DNA of 64,000 nt from Galerina marginata (lineage: Eukaryota > Basidiomycota > Agaricomycetes > Agaricales > Galerinaceae). A program made the position numbers and the translations under genes. This document shows, in pieces, positions 11,220-22,725 of this stretch. Where the stretch lies: positions 496,001-560,000 of the forward strand of contig JAECYW010000027.1 in assembly GCA_023014335.1 (NCBI GenBank), in the 5' to 3' direction. The notes under the pieces were generated by a model. That model did not search any database and was not told the origin of the DNA. It worked only from the letters and a program-made list of their open reading frames with translations. How positions within the stretch are numbered: the first letter of the stretch is position 1; each line of letters begins with the position of its first letter.

Positions 11220-11424
11220 CCGTCAAGTGAAAGTGAATGGAAACAAGCGTGGTGTAAGTCCAAATGTTTACATAATATACTTAGATGGGTCAAAATTTGG
11301 TAATTGTGAAATTACTGATACTCCTTTAATATTTAAGTAATAAGTACATATCACATACGTCATCCTCGAGCTCGCCAAAAACAAATCCAAGAAAAATTCA
11401 AGCGATGCAAAATCCTCACCTAAT

Positions 11425-13274
11425 TCAAACTAGAACGGTTATCCAAGGCCTTAATAAATCAGCCAGAACATCTGGCCGATTGGCCGCGATCCAATATGCG
11501 ACACCAATCACCGCCGCCTCATAGATGATATTTGCCAACATGTCGTTAGATTGCCTCCCCACTTCCAATTGGTCGATCTGATGTCCGAAAATTGCGAAAA
11601 AAAGTTCTGATTCTTCCAATGGAAGAGTTTGAACCAAAGTCTTCCCAAAATCGGCTGCATCTATGAGGCCAGGGAGTGGAGGGTCGAGAATTAATTTGAG
11701 TTTGGATATTGCCCTGTTGCGTGTTGACCGAATTTGTGACGAGACAGGGTTGGATAAAGTTGCGATATCGGTGGACATGTGGTATACAAGGTACGCGCGG
11801 TTGTACAAAGACGGGAATGATATGCCTTTCATGACCGTGAATCGAAGAAACATGTGTAACTGTAGGTCCGCGTCGGTATCGACATCCCATGGCGTTTCCA
11901 GCGAAGGGACGCCACCACCAGTGGAAAATCCTGGGTAAATCATATTCGATAGTTCTAGAAGAAGTGGACGGAACAAAGACCTTTTTCCACCAAGGAAGGT
12001 GTTATGAGATGTCATGTACGCCTTCAGGGTCTCGAGCATGATGGTAGGAGAGGCGAAAGTGAGTGAACCTTCGGGATGAAGGTTTGCATTCATCATTACC
12101 ACCTCATTGACGGCGTGCGTCTGCGCACCAGTTAGTTTAGTTATACCGAAGGTGAAAAGGTCGTCCTGGGCTATCGCGGAAGAGCGATACGTGTCGAGGA
12201 CGTTCTTCCGGATCGCTGGGTCTTCGACGTCATAAAGATCTGTAAAGACGCTTTCATCCGCGTATTTAGTGTTGGGTGGGGAGATGGGGATATCTGCGAG
12301 ACAACTGTATAGGACTGACGGGTCGTTAGAATGGGGTTGGCGAAGGAATGTCCGACGTAAAACTATGGCAATCCGGGGGCTCACAACGTATAATCTGTGT
12401 GCACCCGGACTGCCATATATCAAGCCTTCCCAGAGACCGAATCCGTTGCCAGCCAAAACGAATTCGGTATTGTTGGCTGCTTCCCAGACACCAAGGAAGA
12501 AGTAGTTCGCCAGACTTTCGTAGTCGATTGCATACCATTCCTGAATGTCTGGGTCGAGTCTCTTCCTCAACATTTCCTGGAACCTGTAATCTCCGTACCT
12601 TTCGCGGAGCCGTTCACCTTCCGCAACGATAGTGGAATGTGGCGTATCGAGGTAATACTTCATCCCGTCCAACCATATATCGAAATCAGTCTGTAGTCTA
12701 TGCGTCTTCTTGTACTTGCGTATCCAATCGGCTAGCGGCGCATTATCGGGGTTGTTCTCCTGGAAATAAGTGGACGACGCCCCATCGTTACGATAGTGCA
12801 TCAGAAAAATAAACTTGCGCAATGTCGCGAGTTCCTTTCTAGACAGGGCAAAGCTCTGGTTTTGCACTCCAATCCGGATTCTGTTAATCACTAAGGACGC
12901 CTCTTGTTCAAGACGAGCGAGCTTGACCTCTAGGTGATCGACGTTGGTTGGGTCCTTCATATCCCGGTAGAGGTTAATTTTACCATAAACCTTTGATAAA
13001 GGTCGATTCTGGAGGATGCCAGTAGATAAGTCGTAAAAAAAGATGGTATCCAGGTCTTCCCCTGACTTGTATGCCTTGTAGAAAGACCTTGTACGCTGGC
13101 GCCTGTTCCTGTTTGATTAAATCCCCAATTGAATGACCATTATACACGACTGGGACATATAACCTTTAATACCCACGTAGGTGGTTGCGGACCCGTCAAA
13201 AACTGACGAAGAATAAACCGCGGAATGCAGTGGTGGTACTGATTCTTTGGTACTGCAGACGGGCTCGGCGCCAT
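11425..13274 (-). CDS. DUF4238-family protein
   Basis: Two exons: 13177-13274 and 11425-13108, joined in phase across intron 13109-13176 (GTGGGT..ACAG), giving about 593 residues. The N-terminus carries the family signature NQYHHCIPRFILRQF. After the intron the sequence continues with IFFYDLSTGILQNRPLSKVYG and the motif LYRD, followed by a helical KLARLEQEAS segment. These are the usual opening elements of DUF4238 proteins. The biochemical function of the family is not established; the paired His near the N-terminus suggests a metal or catalytic site, which is inference. No signal peptide is seen. The start lies 226 bp downstream of the stop of the REC-fusion gene on the same strand. Confidence 0.85.
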
Positions 13275-13500
13275 GATGGCGTCGAGATGGGAGACGGAAG
13301 AAAAACGCGTGAGAACGACCTGGACTCTTTCCGCGTCATCCCCCACTTCGGGTAGCTGTCAATGGTTTACATAACGCACGAAGCCATGTTGCGTCGGAGC
13401 GGATATAGATATGAGTGTAATAGAATTTGAATAGAATTTACTTAAAGCACATTTCTAATTTAAAGTTGGGTCTTGGTTGGGTCCACCGCAAGAAGATATC

Positions 13501-14893
13501 CTACCAGCTCGCTTTAAACCCCACCCAGGAAGTATCGTCGTTTCTGCTTCCGGCAAGACTCGAGATGTATTGCAGGCAGGTACCTGCACTCGTAGTCGAC
13601 CCGGCTGACTCGTATAAATTGACATAATTCGTCGAATCAATACTCCTACCGGTGTATATAAGCACCGGGGCGCTGAAGTATCGACCTCTAAGATACTGTA
13701 GCAAGTTTTGCCCAGCGCTTGGATTGAGGAATTGTGGTGCCGTAGGTGTGGCCTCGAGACGAACGTTATCCGAAATGAAACGGACGAGCGATGCATCGTC
13801 GTTTTCACGTAAAAAACCTGGAGTTCTATAGCTTAGCACCTGCCTGCGTTCTTTAATGGAAAACATTACCGGTATTTGCATCTATCCAAGCCTTGGCCAC
13901 AGCAGTTGAGGATAACTCGACGACGTATATACCCATTTTGCGTGCTTGGGCGACCTCATACGCGTTATTTTCCGGCCTGTCGTCAACCCAGACTAACAGA
14001 GGCGTCTTGAGTGAATGTCCAGGAGCAACTTGGATCGCTGAGTCCGGAGGTGGTGGCGGTTTTTCGCCTATTTTTGAGGTTAATAGAGTATTTGGACGTA
14101 AAAAGTACTGCTGACATACCTCTCATGTAGCGATCCACGAATTCTTTCAATGAAGTGTTCCCCAATGCACGAGAAAGACTATAGGGCGAAATTCCACCCG
14201 CATTATATTCATCCAGTCGCATAACAATACGATCAGAAGTTTTGCTGCTCAAAAAACCTCCTTCGTACCATGAACTTAACCGCAATGAAAAGAGATCATT
14301 GGTTGCAAAGTTGACCTAAAAATGTCATCAGTATTTTAATCATTTGGAATGTAAGAATGTACTACCTTCGTACCGATATAACCTTGCCAGAATTCTTTCG
14401 CGTCTTGTTGGACTAACTCGTCTATTGGATCAAAGTCACGAATTGTGGATCCGTCGTCCCCCAAGTCAGCTTCGACCAAGGTCAATGTCGTATCGTCATC
14501 TCTATGATCCCGAAAGTAGCCAACAACCGCAATGGAAGTCAGCAAGATAATAAGTTGATGGCTGATTTGTCGCTGGTCGTCTTTCAGCTGCTGGACGAGC
14601 GCGCTGGGGTTGAGAAACGAGACGATCTTCTGTGCCCGCTTGTAATTCCAGACGACTAAATGCTCTCTGGTTCGTTGTAGGACATCGCCAACGCTGCGTA
14701 TTGCCTCGGACAGCTGAATTTCACCTTTTCCATTGTACTGGGCCGATGCGAATGGGGAAAGGATATTACGAATTTGTGTGACATTGGAAGAGATTTGGCC
14801 AAGGAGAAGCTCCTTCTGAGCGACCTGGTCAATCCAGGTTTCGATGGCCTTGCAAAGAGCGCAGACCGTTGTCGCTACGGCCAGTACATCCAT
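13501..14893 (-). CDS. Helical N-terminal domain fused to a receiver-like (REC) domain
   Basis: Four exons (14366-14893, 14120-14315, 13870-14067, 13501-13817) join in phase to 412 codons. Residues 1-130 are helical and begin MDVLAVATTVCALCKAIETW. They end in a hydrophobic stretch (QLIILLTSIAVVGYF), resembling the N-terminal bundles of fungal NLR-like or HeLo/MLKL-type proteins. Residues about 160-240 look EF-hand-like (FW..YIG.KV and RLDEYNAGGIS). After a Pro-rich linker, residues about 264-390 read as a receiver fold: PLLVWVDDRPENN with the acidic pair D270-D271, FISD with D324 in the phospho-acceptor position, and APVLIYTG with T363. The usual Lys is not obvious. Such domains bind Mg2+ and accept phosphate in two-component systems, but no histidine-kinase partner is nearby. 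Cytoplasmic; the role is unknown and a cell-death or sensing function is inference. Confidence 0.75.
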
Positions 14894-15085
14894 GACTTGA
14901 CTGTAAAAAGTAGAGGAAAACGCGAAATGTTGGTCTCATCCGAACTCACTGGATAAATAAACATTGAGAACCGACGAGGCGGTGCTGGGCAGTGGCAACT
15001 GACGGTGACAGGTACCGCCCTTCGACTTTTACCACGATGGATATCAGTATTCTTTGAGGCGTGTCTCCACTTGACCAAGCGTTGT

Positions 15086-15625
15086 CACGGCGGGCAAACA
15101 AATGTCCAATTTGTCCTGTCCAATCGTGTGCCAGTCTTTTGTCCAGTAACTTGTCCAGTTAAATACGAGTCACATTGTCACGGTGGAAATTTCTGTCCTC
15201 TTCAATTTTATTTACATGTAGGCTGATACATCTTTGTGTTAATTTCTCAAATAGTCTCGGTGCTATTTAGACATGATATATTTCTCAGTTTAATAATTGT
15301 ACCAAGGAATATGGTGTAATTTTGAGTTGATCATGGGATTCATGGAATTTGTCCAAGAATTTTAAGGTCACCCTGTAACTTACACTTATTTGCTGTTGCA
15401 ATTAAAAGAATGGGACATCTATCAACGTCCAGATAATACTGAGGCAATTTAAAACTTAAAAGTAATCGAGCTAAACATGTATCAGCTTGCATGTAAATAA
15501 AATGGGAGAGAGGAACGAAATTTCTGCCGTGACAACGTGACCAGTATTTGATTTGGACAGGTTACTGGACAAAAGACTGACACATGATTGGACAGGACAA
15601 ATTGGACATCTGTTTGCCCGCCGTG
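15086..15625. mobile_element. MITE-like element with ~120-bp inverted repeats
   Basis: The left arm (15086 to about 15205) starts cacggcgggcaaac. The right arm (about 15505-15625) is its inverted copy with a modest number of mismatches, including the distinctive blocks tgtccaatttgtcctgtcca and cagtcttttgtccagtaac. The ~300-bp centre is AT-rich and has no ORF of note. No clear target-site duplication is seen. The element lies downstream of the aryl-alcohol-oxidase-like gene, ending about 85 bp past its stop codon. Confidence 0.85.
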
Positions 15626-15710
15626 TGTTTAACAGAATTGTCCGCCGTCCTACATACTGACAGAATTTGTACTGTCTAAGGCAGGGATCAAATGTTTAAT
15701 TTAAAATGCA

Positions 15711-18070
15711 TCACTGCCAATCTGCCTTGATCAAATCTGCAGCCCGTTCGGCGATTGCATAAACGGCCGCCTGTGTATGTGCGCAGGGAACGAATGGCTA
15801 TACTAATTATTAGTTTCGATTGAAAATAGTCGAGCGTAATGAACCGACCATGACTGAAGCATCCACTATCCTCAGCCCTGTTGCACCTTTCAATTTCAAA
15901 TCTGGGTTAACAACTCCAAAGTTTGCATCCTTAGCTGACATTGAAGCGGTTCCAACGGGATGGGCAGCTGTAAAGGCGTTGATAGAGATAAAGTCTTCAA
16001 GAGATTGATCTGTTGTGACATTGGCGAATGCGCCGGCAGGTTGGAGAACATATCCCTTCCAAGCTGGGCCGGCAAAAAAGCGTTTTGCGCTGTCTACACC
16101 TTCTTTTAGAGCCAGGATGTCGAAGTCGGAGGATAGTAGTCCCAGGTCAATGACTGGAGCATCCAGAGGTTTGTTGGATTTTAGCGATACTGACCCCCCT
16201 AATTTATGCGTTATAAATTTAACAGACGGGCGCTAGGGTGACAAATAAACGTACGAGAGACAGGAGTTACCACTGCCACGCCCGCACCCACAAAATTGCC
16301 GGGATCCACACTGAAGCCACCACCATTCTACAACGCCAGTAATGAATCCTCAGCAATCAATTTTATGGATGAAAACAAACGTACAGATATAACCAATTCA
16401 ATGTGCGGCGAGTTACTCCCCGAAGAGGGATCTGCAAACACTTTGAAAATGGGTGAGTTCTCTGGTATGCGCGTCCATGACACTTGATTAACGCCAGCAT
16501 TAACAAATGGACCCATGCGAGTTTTTTTCCATTCATCCAGTGCTTCTGCTTGCAAAGTAGCGTTCTGCTTAAGGCTTTAAATCGAGTTGGATTAATTAAG
16601 TGAATTGATACTTGAAAGGTAGAAGGACCGACGTATCAATAGTGTTGTTCGAATTAGCGAACCAAGTGACAGGGACGAGTGGTTGATCCGTCAAATTCTT
16701 TCCAACACTCGGGAGGTTAAGTGTAGAAGCGATTCCCAAGTTTCTGAGTTCTGTTTTGTCGCCAATGCCAGAGTTAAGCAATAGATGAGGCGTATTGATG
16801 GTTCCAGCTGACAGAATGACCTCCTTGGTAGCTGTTATGGTGGTTAATCCTGGCCCTGTTCCGTCATACCGGGTCATTATTCAGATCTGGCGCCTAATCG
16901 ACACGAAAAGGTAAAACCGCACCTGAACTCAACTCAATTTTAAGGAAGGACGACCCGTTTGATCCGGATCCAACTGGAAGAACACGCGTCACTTGAGTGT
17001 TCAAAACGATCTCCAAGTTCGGTCTTGCCACAACTTGAGGCGTCAAGTATGCGGTGGCGGCACTACTTCTTTCGCCATTGCCGATGGTAGATTGTAACCA
17101 GCCTGAGGAAACGCAAGAATAATTACCAAGGAGTCGCGGGTAGCTGAGGGGACTACGTACCGAGTCCCAAGGGATTCCCGCTATTCATGTCCAGGTTGAA
17201 TGGAAACTCGTCTGTGAGGTCTTTCGTTGTTTGAATGCTTCTCCCATCCGTGTTTACTTGAGGAGAGCCGGGTAGACTGACGGAGGTCATTCCCGTACCT
17301 TTTAGATTGTGGAAAGCAGGGTTAAACTGTCCAGTGGTATTGTGGTTATCGGCTGGTGGGACCCACTTCTCGTTCTACAGGAGCGTCGGTGTGGTAAGAT
17401 TCGATTCGAAAAGGTAATACATGGAAAAACCTTGAGAAAGTAGGGAAGTAAGCTATCCCAAGACCATCCGCTGTCTCCAGTAACACGAGCGAAACGGTCA
17501 AAATCCGACGACGATCCGCGCGTATAAAACATGTCGTCTAAACAATATTAGCGATTATAAAGTAACGCAAAAATCTACAGACTGATCGAACTGCTGCCTC
17601 CAAGGATATGGCCTCGAGGGTAATTTATCACTCGCCCGGCAGCAGATGGTTGAGGCACAGTAGTAAAATTCCAGTCGAATTGAGAGAAGAGGAGTCCGGG
17701 CTCCAGGAAAGGAACCTGGGAATTTAAAACGTTTTCGTTTCTGATATTTAGAATAAATTGCAAGGCGTTTTCGGTTTAATCGAATCGGTATGACTAACGA
17801 TGGGCCAGCTTCTATAACCAGGACTTTGAATCTCGGATTTTCGGTGAGACGACTGGCAATCACAGAGCCTGCTGTTCCGCCTAAGATTTTGTGACCTGGG
17901 AGTGAACTTCAATGTCGATAGTGAATGGATGGTTTCTCACCGCCTATAACGATAAAGTCAAAACTCAACCCCTTTGGTAGGTCTCCAAATTGTTGGTGAA
18001 TGGCCGCATGGCAGGAGAGGAAAAATGTCGTGCAAAACCATAATGGCAAAGCAAAAGTTATTGGCTGCAT
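15711..18070 (-). CDS. Aryl-alcohol-oxidase-like GMC oxidoreductase (FAD-dependent, secreted)
   Basis: Eleven exons join exactly in frame to 595 residues, the normal size for this AA3_2 family. A signal peptide ([20 protein letters not shown]) precedes the FAD-binding motif [15 protein letters not shown] and EAGPS. The GMC signatures [14 protein letters not shown] and [17 protein letters not shown] are present. The C-terminus has the catalytic segment [11 protein letters not shown] and then [15 protein letters not shown], giving the two active-site histidines of aryl-alcohol oxidases. The enzyme would oxidise aromatic or polyunsaturated primary alcohols to aldehydes and release H2O2 for extracellular peroxidases; the substrate is inferred from family likeness. 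An apparent break near 16880 disappears with a 67-nt intron (16856-16922). Last exon 15711-15797; first exon 17941-18070. The next gene upstream, also on the minus strand, is a copper radical oxidase. Confidence 0.9.
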
Positions 18071-19969
18071 CTGGGATCAGAGAAGCTTGAAGCCCAGCTT
18101 CGTAGACAAAGAGGTTATATACCTATGACATGCAGCCACGAGGAAATTCGGCAAGAATGACAGGCCCGCTTCGTCCATAAACAGCCAGTTTTTCCCTTTG
18201 TCAGAGAACTGCAGGTGTGTACAATATTCCGTGGAGTGAGGTACCTGTGAATGCTCGACAGTTCCGTGGCGTCCGTAATTATAAAGTTCTTGGCTCACGC
18301 ATTTCAATGCCACGTTTTTCATCGACGGGTAAAATGTACAGCCAGTAGCGGGGTGAACGCCCGCGCTGCCACACCCGCGTAAATTGATCACCTAAATATA
18401 AGCGTCTCCCATGACCGCTTGTTCTTGAATCCTCAAATCTTCGACAGAGAAAAATAAATAGATAGCCTGGAGTTCGTGTTAGCTGAACGTGTAAGAACAG
18501 CGTATCCGGGGCTGGAAAACGAACCAAGTGCAGGATGAACAAGTCAAGCACTTGTTGTCAAATGCCGAATTTTTCATCAAATTTCGTCATCCAGTTGAGC
18601 TATCTTTCTTCGTGGAACAAAGGTGGACTTGTGGATGATGGTGCGGTGTAAAAGCGACTGTCCGTTAGGTACTGTTCCACGAAGACCCAAAGGGCACAGC
18701 CGTGTGGATAAGTGGTCTCTTCGTTGACCACATCGCCTAAGAGACCCCTGGACGAATATCACGTCAGGAACCATGCAAAGAGGGCTTAAAAATGGAGTAG
18801 AAGAGTTACAACCAAGTAGACTACAATGAGGGGAAAGAGTATGAAGCAAAGAAAGCGTTCCAGAGTGTGAGAGCGACATATAGGATGCTCAGGTGACTCT
18901 CTTGTTCCCTTATGAGTGGCCAGTGGCACAGCGAGAATATTATTCCAAATCTTATTTACTGATGCCCGTCGTTTTAATCCATGAAGAAGGACGGAATCGA
19001 GCTGAACACCAGGTAATCGTGGATTTGGACGATCACTCGCCGTGATGGATAGCAAAGGGAACGGTATAGGAACAATGTGAAGGGCGACACACCGCGAATA
19101 ACAGCGTTCAAGGACGGCAAAAAAGTGCAGTTCGTTGGTGGGCTAGGCTGATGAGATAAACCACATAAATTCAGATATAATGTGTTAAAAATCAAAGGGG
19201 GGGGCACTCTTACGAGTCACATCGGAAATTCGGTCCAAGGAATTCCATTTTTTAGCACGGCTGGTAGAAAAGATTTGCCTCGGTAATCGGTCATTTCAGA
19301 TTTCAGATTTCCAGTTTTCCGTAGTCCCACTACTATTAGGTGGTGGCCGACTATGGTATAGATCAGAATGATGGCGAGGATGAGAGAATGACTCTGAATG
19401 AGACAAGAAGAACATACACTCGCACCAAAGTTCAAGGAAAGTTCTTCCCATGAGGTTTGGAATGATAGGTGAAGGAATCGATCAATCGATGTGATCCCCG
19501 TTGCGCTAGATAGGTACTACAGCCTGTGACATAAACGGCGACACCTTGTCATAATAGCTCAGGCCTCAGGCCACAAGACCAAAGGGAATTTGTAAAGGCG
19601 GCTTTTTAGTGCACGGTGAAAGGATTGGGAAGTAGGCAAGGCGCAGATTTCACACTCCGCATGTTTTATGATCGGATTTGTAAGCAAGTGTGTCAAAGAT
19701 AAGATAAGATAAGATAAGGAAAAGTATACCTACGCGATTTTGCCATGTCAGCAAACAGTCCACGTATCGTACTCAGGTGGCTATCTATTTGCAGGAGGTG
19801 TGATTTTTTGGAGCTTGAAGAGAGCCAACAAAAATTACATTAATCGAAAATTAGTCGTCTCCAAAATAGTACACAGTCAGACCACCAGGGTTTAGCCTTG
19901 AGTAGCTTGTGGGGTAGGACAGGGTCTCCGAAACCACAACTTGAAGGAGTGAGTCGCGCTAAGTACCAG
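18071..19969. other. Spacer with a possible membrane-protein remnant
   Basis: No complete gene is recognised. On the minus strand at about 18970-19440 short frames include a hydrophobic helix (LILAIILIYTIVGHHLIVVG) followed by SFLPAVLKNGIPWTE. This vaguely recalls the helix-loop of basidiomycete seven-TM proteins, but no full exon series can be built. The rest holds promoter sequence for the aryl-alcohol-oxidase-like gene and the 3' region of the copper radical oxidase. Confidence 0.35.
19698..19717. repeat. (GATAA)4 repeat
   Basis: Four perfect tandem GATAA units. GATA is the core site of fungal GATA-type nitrogen and light regulators, but the position downstream of the copper radical oxidase gives no clear target gene. 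Confidence 0.85.
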
Positions 19970-22451
19970 TCACCAGAAAAAAATGAAGAAGATACACATG
20001 TACACAGGCAACCAGCCAGCAAGGTTGTTCCAGCTTCGATCATAGCCCAATCTGGCGCGATTCACCACTCTGCTCTGATCGATGGGATAGGACGGCGGAG
20101 AACTAGATTCACTGCGAGAAATGGTCGGCGCCGGAATGGGTCCAATGGGCAATATTTGCTGAGTTTCGATTTTCCCTGAGCCAATCATAACCTGGACGCC
20201 GACAGAAGGGACGCCTTTGACCACGACAAAGAGAAAAGCCGGTCCAGGAGCTAGAATAGACGGGTTTGGAGGAAGTTGGGAAACGTGTAGAGTAGCGGTG
20301 TTGTTGTCAAATCCTGTGTAGCTAGATTGAAGGACGACCATTCTTTGTCCCATATTCTGAAAGTTTTATGTTTAGAAGGAACTACGACGAATAAAATATG
20401 GACGCACGATTGAATGGGTCGAAAATCCAGTTCGGATAACAACCACAGTCGCATTCGCCACATTTGAGACGTCGCCAAAAAGATCATCAGAGTCAAGAAC
20501 GACATTAAATGCGGGGCCACCGTACAAGAGACGGGAAATGAGCCCCTTGGGCTGAGGACGCCTTTGGTTATAATATAGTGGAAAGAACCTCTCGGTGCGA
20601 TACTCTGTCGGGAACAAGACATCAGAGCCAGTCGTGTAATCAGCGTTAGGGTTCGAGCCAGAGACAAAGACGGATCCTATGGTAAAACATAAGTTTAGAA
20701 TAGATGGAGAGATGATTAAAAACTAACCATCAGGGAGTAAACTGGCGGTCGAGTGATACATCCGAGGTATGGTACTCGCGGCGAATCCATTGCTTGACCA
20801 ACGACTTCCAGCTGGAGCGTTTGGATCGTAAATAACAGGTGTGAGCACTGGGTCATCTGCGTAAGACTGTCCGATTGACCACGGTCTGGTGCCGTAGCCA
20901 GCAGTTCCTTACAAGGTTGAGTCAAAGGGCAAGATCCCAAATGAAAGCGAACATACCTGTCCTCGCGCCGTTCAGACACAGAACCTTCCCATCTGGTAAT
21001 AAGATAAAGTTCGTCATACTTCGCCTTTCAGGAAGAGGATCGTCATGGACGTATGACTCTGAAACATCGGGGGTGATTTTGACGCAAGATGTTGAAGCTG
21101 GCTGTGAGATAGGGACAAAGTCGGGAGATGACCATCTGGGAAAGTTAGCACGCGTTATTCCGCCGAAGAGAAACCGCTTACCTATCAGTCGGAACGTTTG
21201 ACCCTCCACAGAACATAATGGTCGCAGTCCAGTTGTTAGCGGGCGTGAGGGGCATCATGACGGTGCCCGCACCAGCTGGGTACGCCCTTACGGCATCCAG
21301 CATGTCGTCAAGAGGAGTTTCGGCTCCTGTCTCATAATTTAGGAGGACAGTCGACCAGGTGGCTTGGATGAGTAGATTTCCTGAAGGTAAAAGCCAGGTC
21401 AGAGGATAGAGATTGGCTGGCAGTGTATTTTCTAGAATAGGAGACGTCACGGCCGTGCCTTTCGGAGGAAAGAATTCGTAGGTCGGATTGGCTTGTGCGG
21501 CGTCGTTGACATATCCACCGCTTCTGCAACCGCCAAGCTAAACGACGATATGGTGAGTGTTGTGTGGAAGGTACGCGGCTGAATAGTCTCACTATTATGG
21601 CGCTGCCGTCTGGAAGGGTTTCTCTAGCTTACTCAATAAGAACGAGGTCGAGAGACAGAGAATCGAGAAGCTCACACTGTAGGATACCACCTTTGCTGGG
21701 ACAAAGAAGGTGACAAATACCATGTACAACTGTCGTCGTCACAAGGCGTTAACAACCTGGCGAGAATAGTCAGCGTCAAAATTAAGAGTAATAGTAGCGA
21801 TATTTCCCCACCGCATGCTATAGTAAAGTTTCAGAATGAGAAATGATTCAAAGATGTGAAAACAAAGAAACTCACGATCTCCTCCCATCTGGATCTCGAT
21901 ATGCACTCGTGCTTCCATCCTGCCGTCCTGCGGGTTTCCCGCCGACTGTGACGGCTTGGTTTCCACCGACGTTGAGCCATGTTCCATTACCCAAAACATT
22001 CCCGCCCTGAAACGGTTGAGACAAGAGACATAAAGCAACAAGAAATGTCTCGCTCACGGCGCAGAAAGTGTTTGTCAAAATATCCATCGCCTTTTGAGAG
22101 TTATTTGATAGTCGATATTCTGGATTCCATAAGTTTATGTATTTGTGGTATGAAGTCGCGTAAATTACCAGCAGCCCAAGCTGGATGCCCATTTATCTTG
22201 ACTGGATTGTTTTCCACCTTGTCGATGATGTACATCTTGTCTGGCAGTCCAAGGAATATCTGGATTGTACCTAAGTAACTGCCGAACGGTCAGAGAAATT
22301 AACATACCTGTTGAGAGCTAACTAAGCTGTTTCCAATGATCTCAAACTTTCCTGGGTCGCCTTTGTGCTCCGGTTGACCTGGCGTGGAGACGATAGACTG
22401 AGCTATGGTGAAAGGCGTAACCAGCGCCATAATGTGTAAGAATCTTTTCAT
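19970..22451 (-). CDS. Copper radical oxidase, glyoxal-oxidase type (AA5_1)
   Basis: Eleven exons can be traced in phase. After a signal peptide (MKRFLHIMALVTPFTIAQS) the first exon (22308-22451) ends GKFEIIGNSLVSSQQ. Later exons encode DILTNTFC with the radical-site cysteine (about residue 98), GNGTWLNVGGNQAVTVGG, then CTWYLSP and QQRWYPT with the tyrosine that crosslinks to it. IPRMYHSTASLLPDG gives the Tyr-His copper ligands and GFSTHSINMGQRM the last His ligand. A conserved block follows (TATLHVSQLPPNPSILAPGP), then a Ser/Pro-rich linker and a hydrophobic end (VYMCIFFIFFW). By family the enzyme oxidises small aldehydes such as glyoxal or methylglyoxal and produces H2O2 outside the cell, feeding ligninolytic peroxidases. 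The hydrophobic C-terminus could anchor it to the membrane or wall. It diverges from the coiled-coil gene across 274 bp. Confidence 0.9.
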
Positions 22452-22725
22452 CGGAGCCGTGACAGAAATTAAGCGCAGGGAGTAGTGAGTGCAGGCGCTG
22501 TTAATTATTGAGATAGTGTGTATAGTTATTAAGGCGGACGGGTCAATAGGGTAGGAGCAAAGGAACAGACGACCATGCCTTCGGGCCGTCGGCGATTCAA
22601 ATATACAGTCACATGACCGCGTTTGGGGACTTGATTCGCAAGTCGCCCTTTGCCTCTTCTTTCTGTACCACGACCATCCTCGGTCCCTTCTTGTTTCTTT
22701 TTCTTGGAAAGGATTTTCTTGCAAT
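22452..22725. promoter_or_regulatory. Shared divergent promoter region
   Basis: Only 274 bp separate the start codons of the copper radical oxidase (minus) and the coiled-coil gene (plus), so both promoters must lie or overlap here. No individual binding site can be supported from sequence alone. Confidence 0.6.

Noticed and set aside
16856..16922. Apparent frameshift in the aryl-alcohol-oxidase-like gene
   Set aside because: A 67-bp intron with GTGCGG..AACAG borders restores the frame exactly, and the total CDS is a whole number of codons.
18077..19055. Several 70-105 codon minus-strand ORFs
   Set aside because: No consistent exon chain or motif could be built; only a faint membrane-helix resemblance remains.
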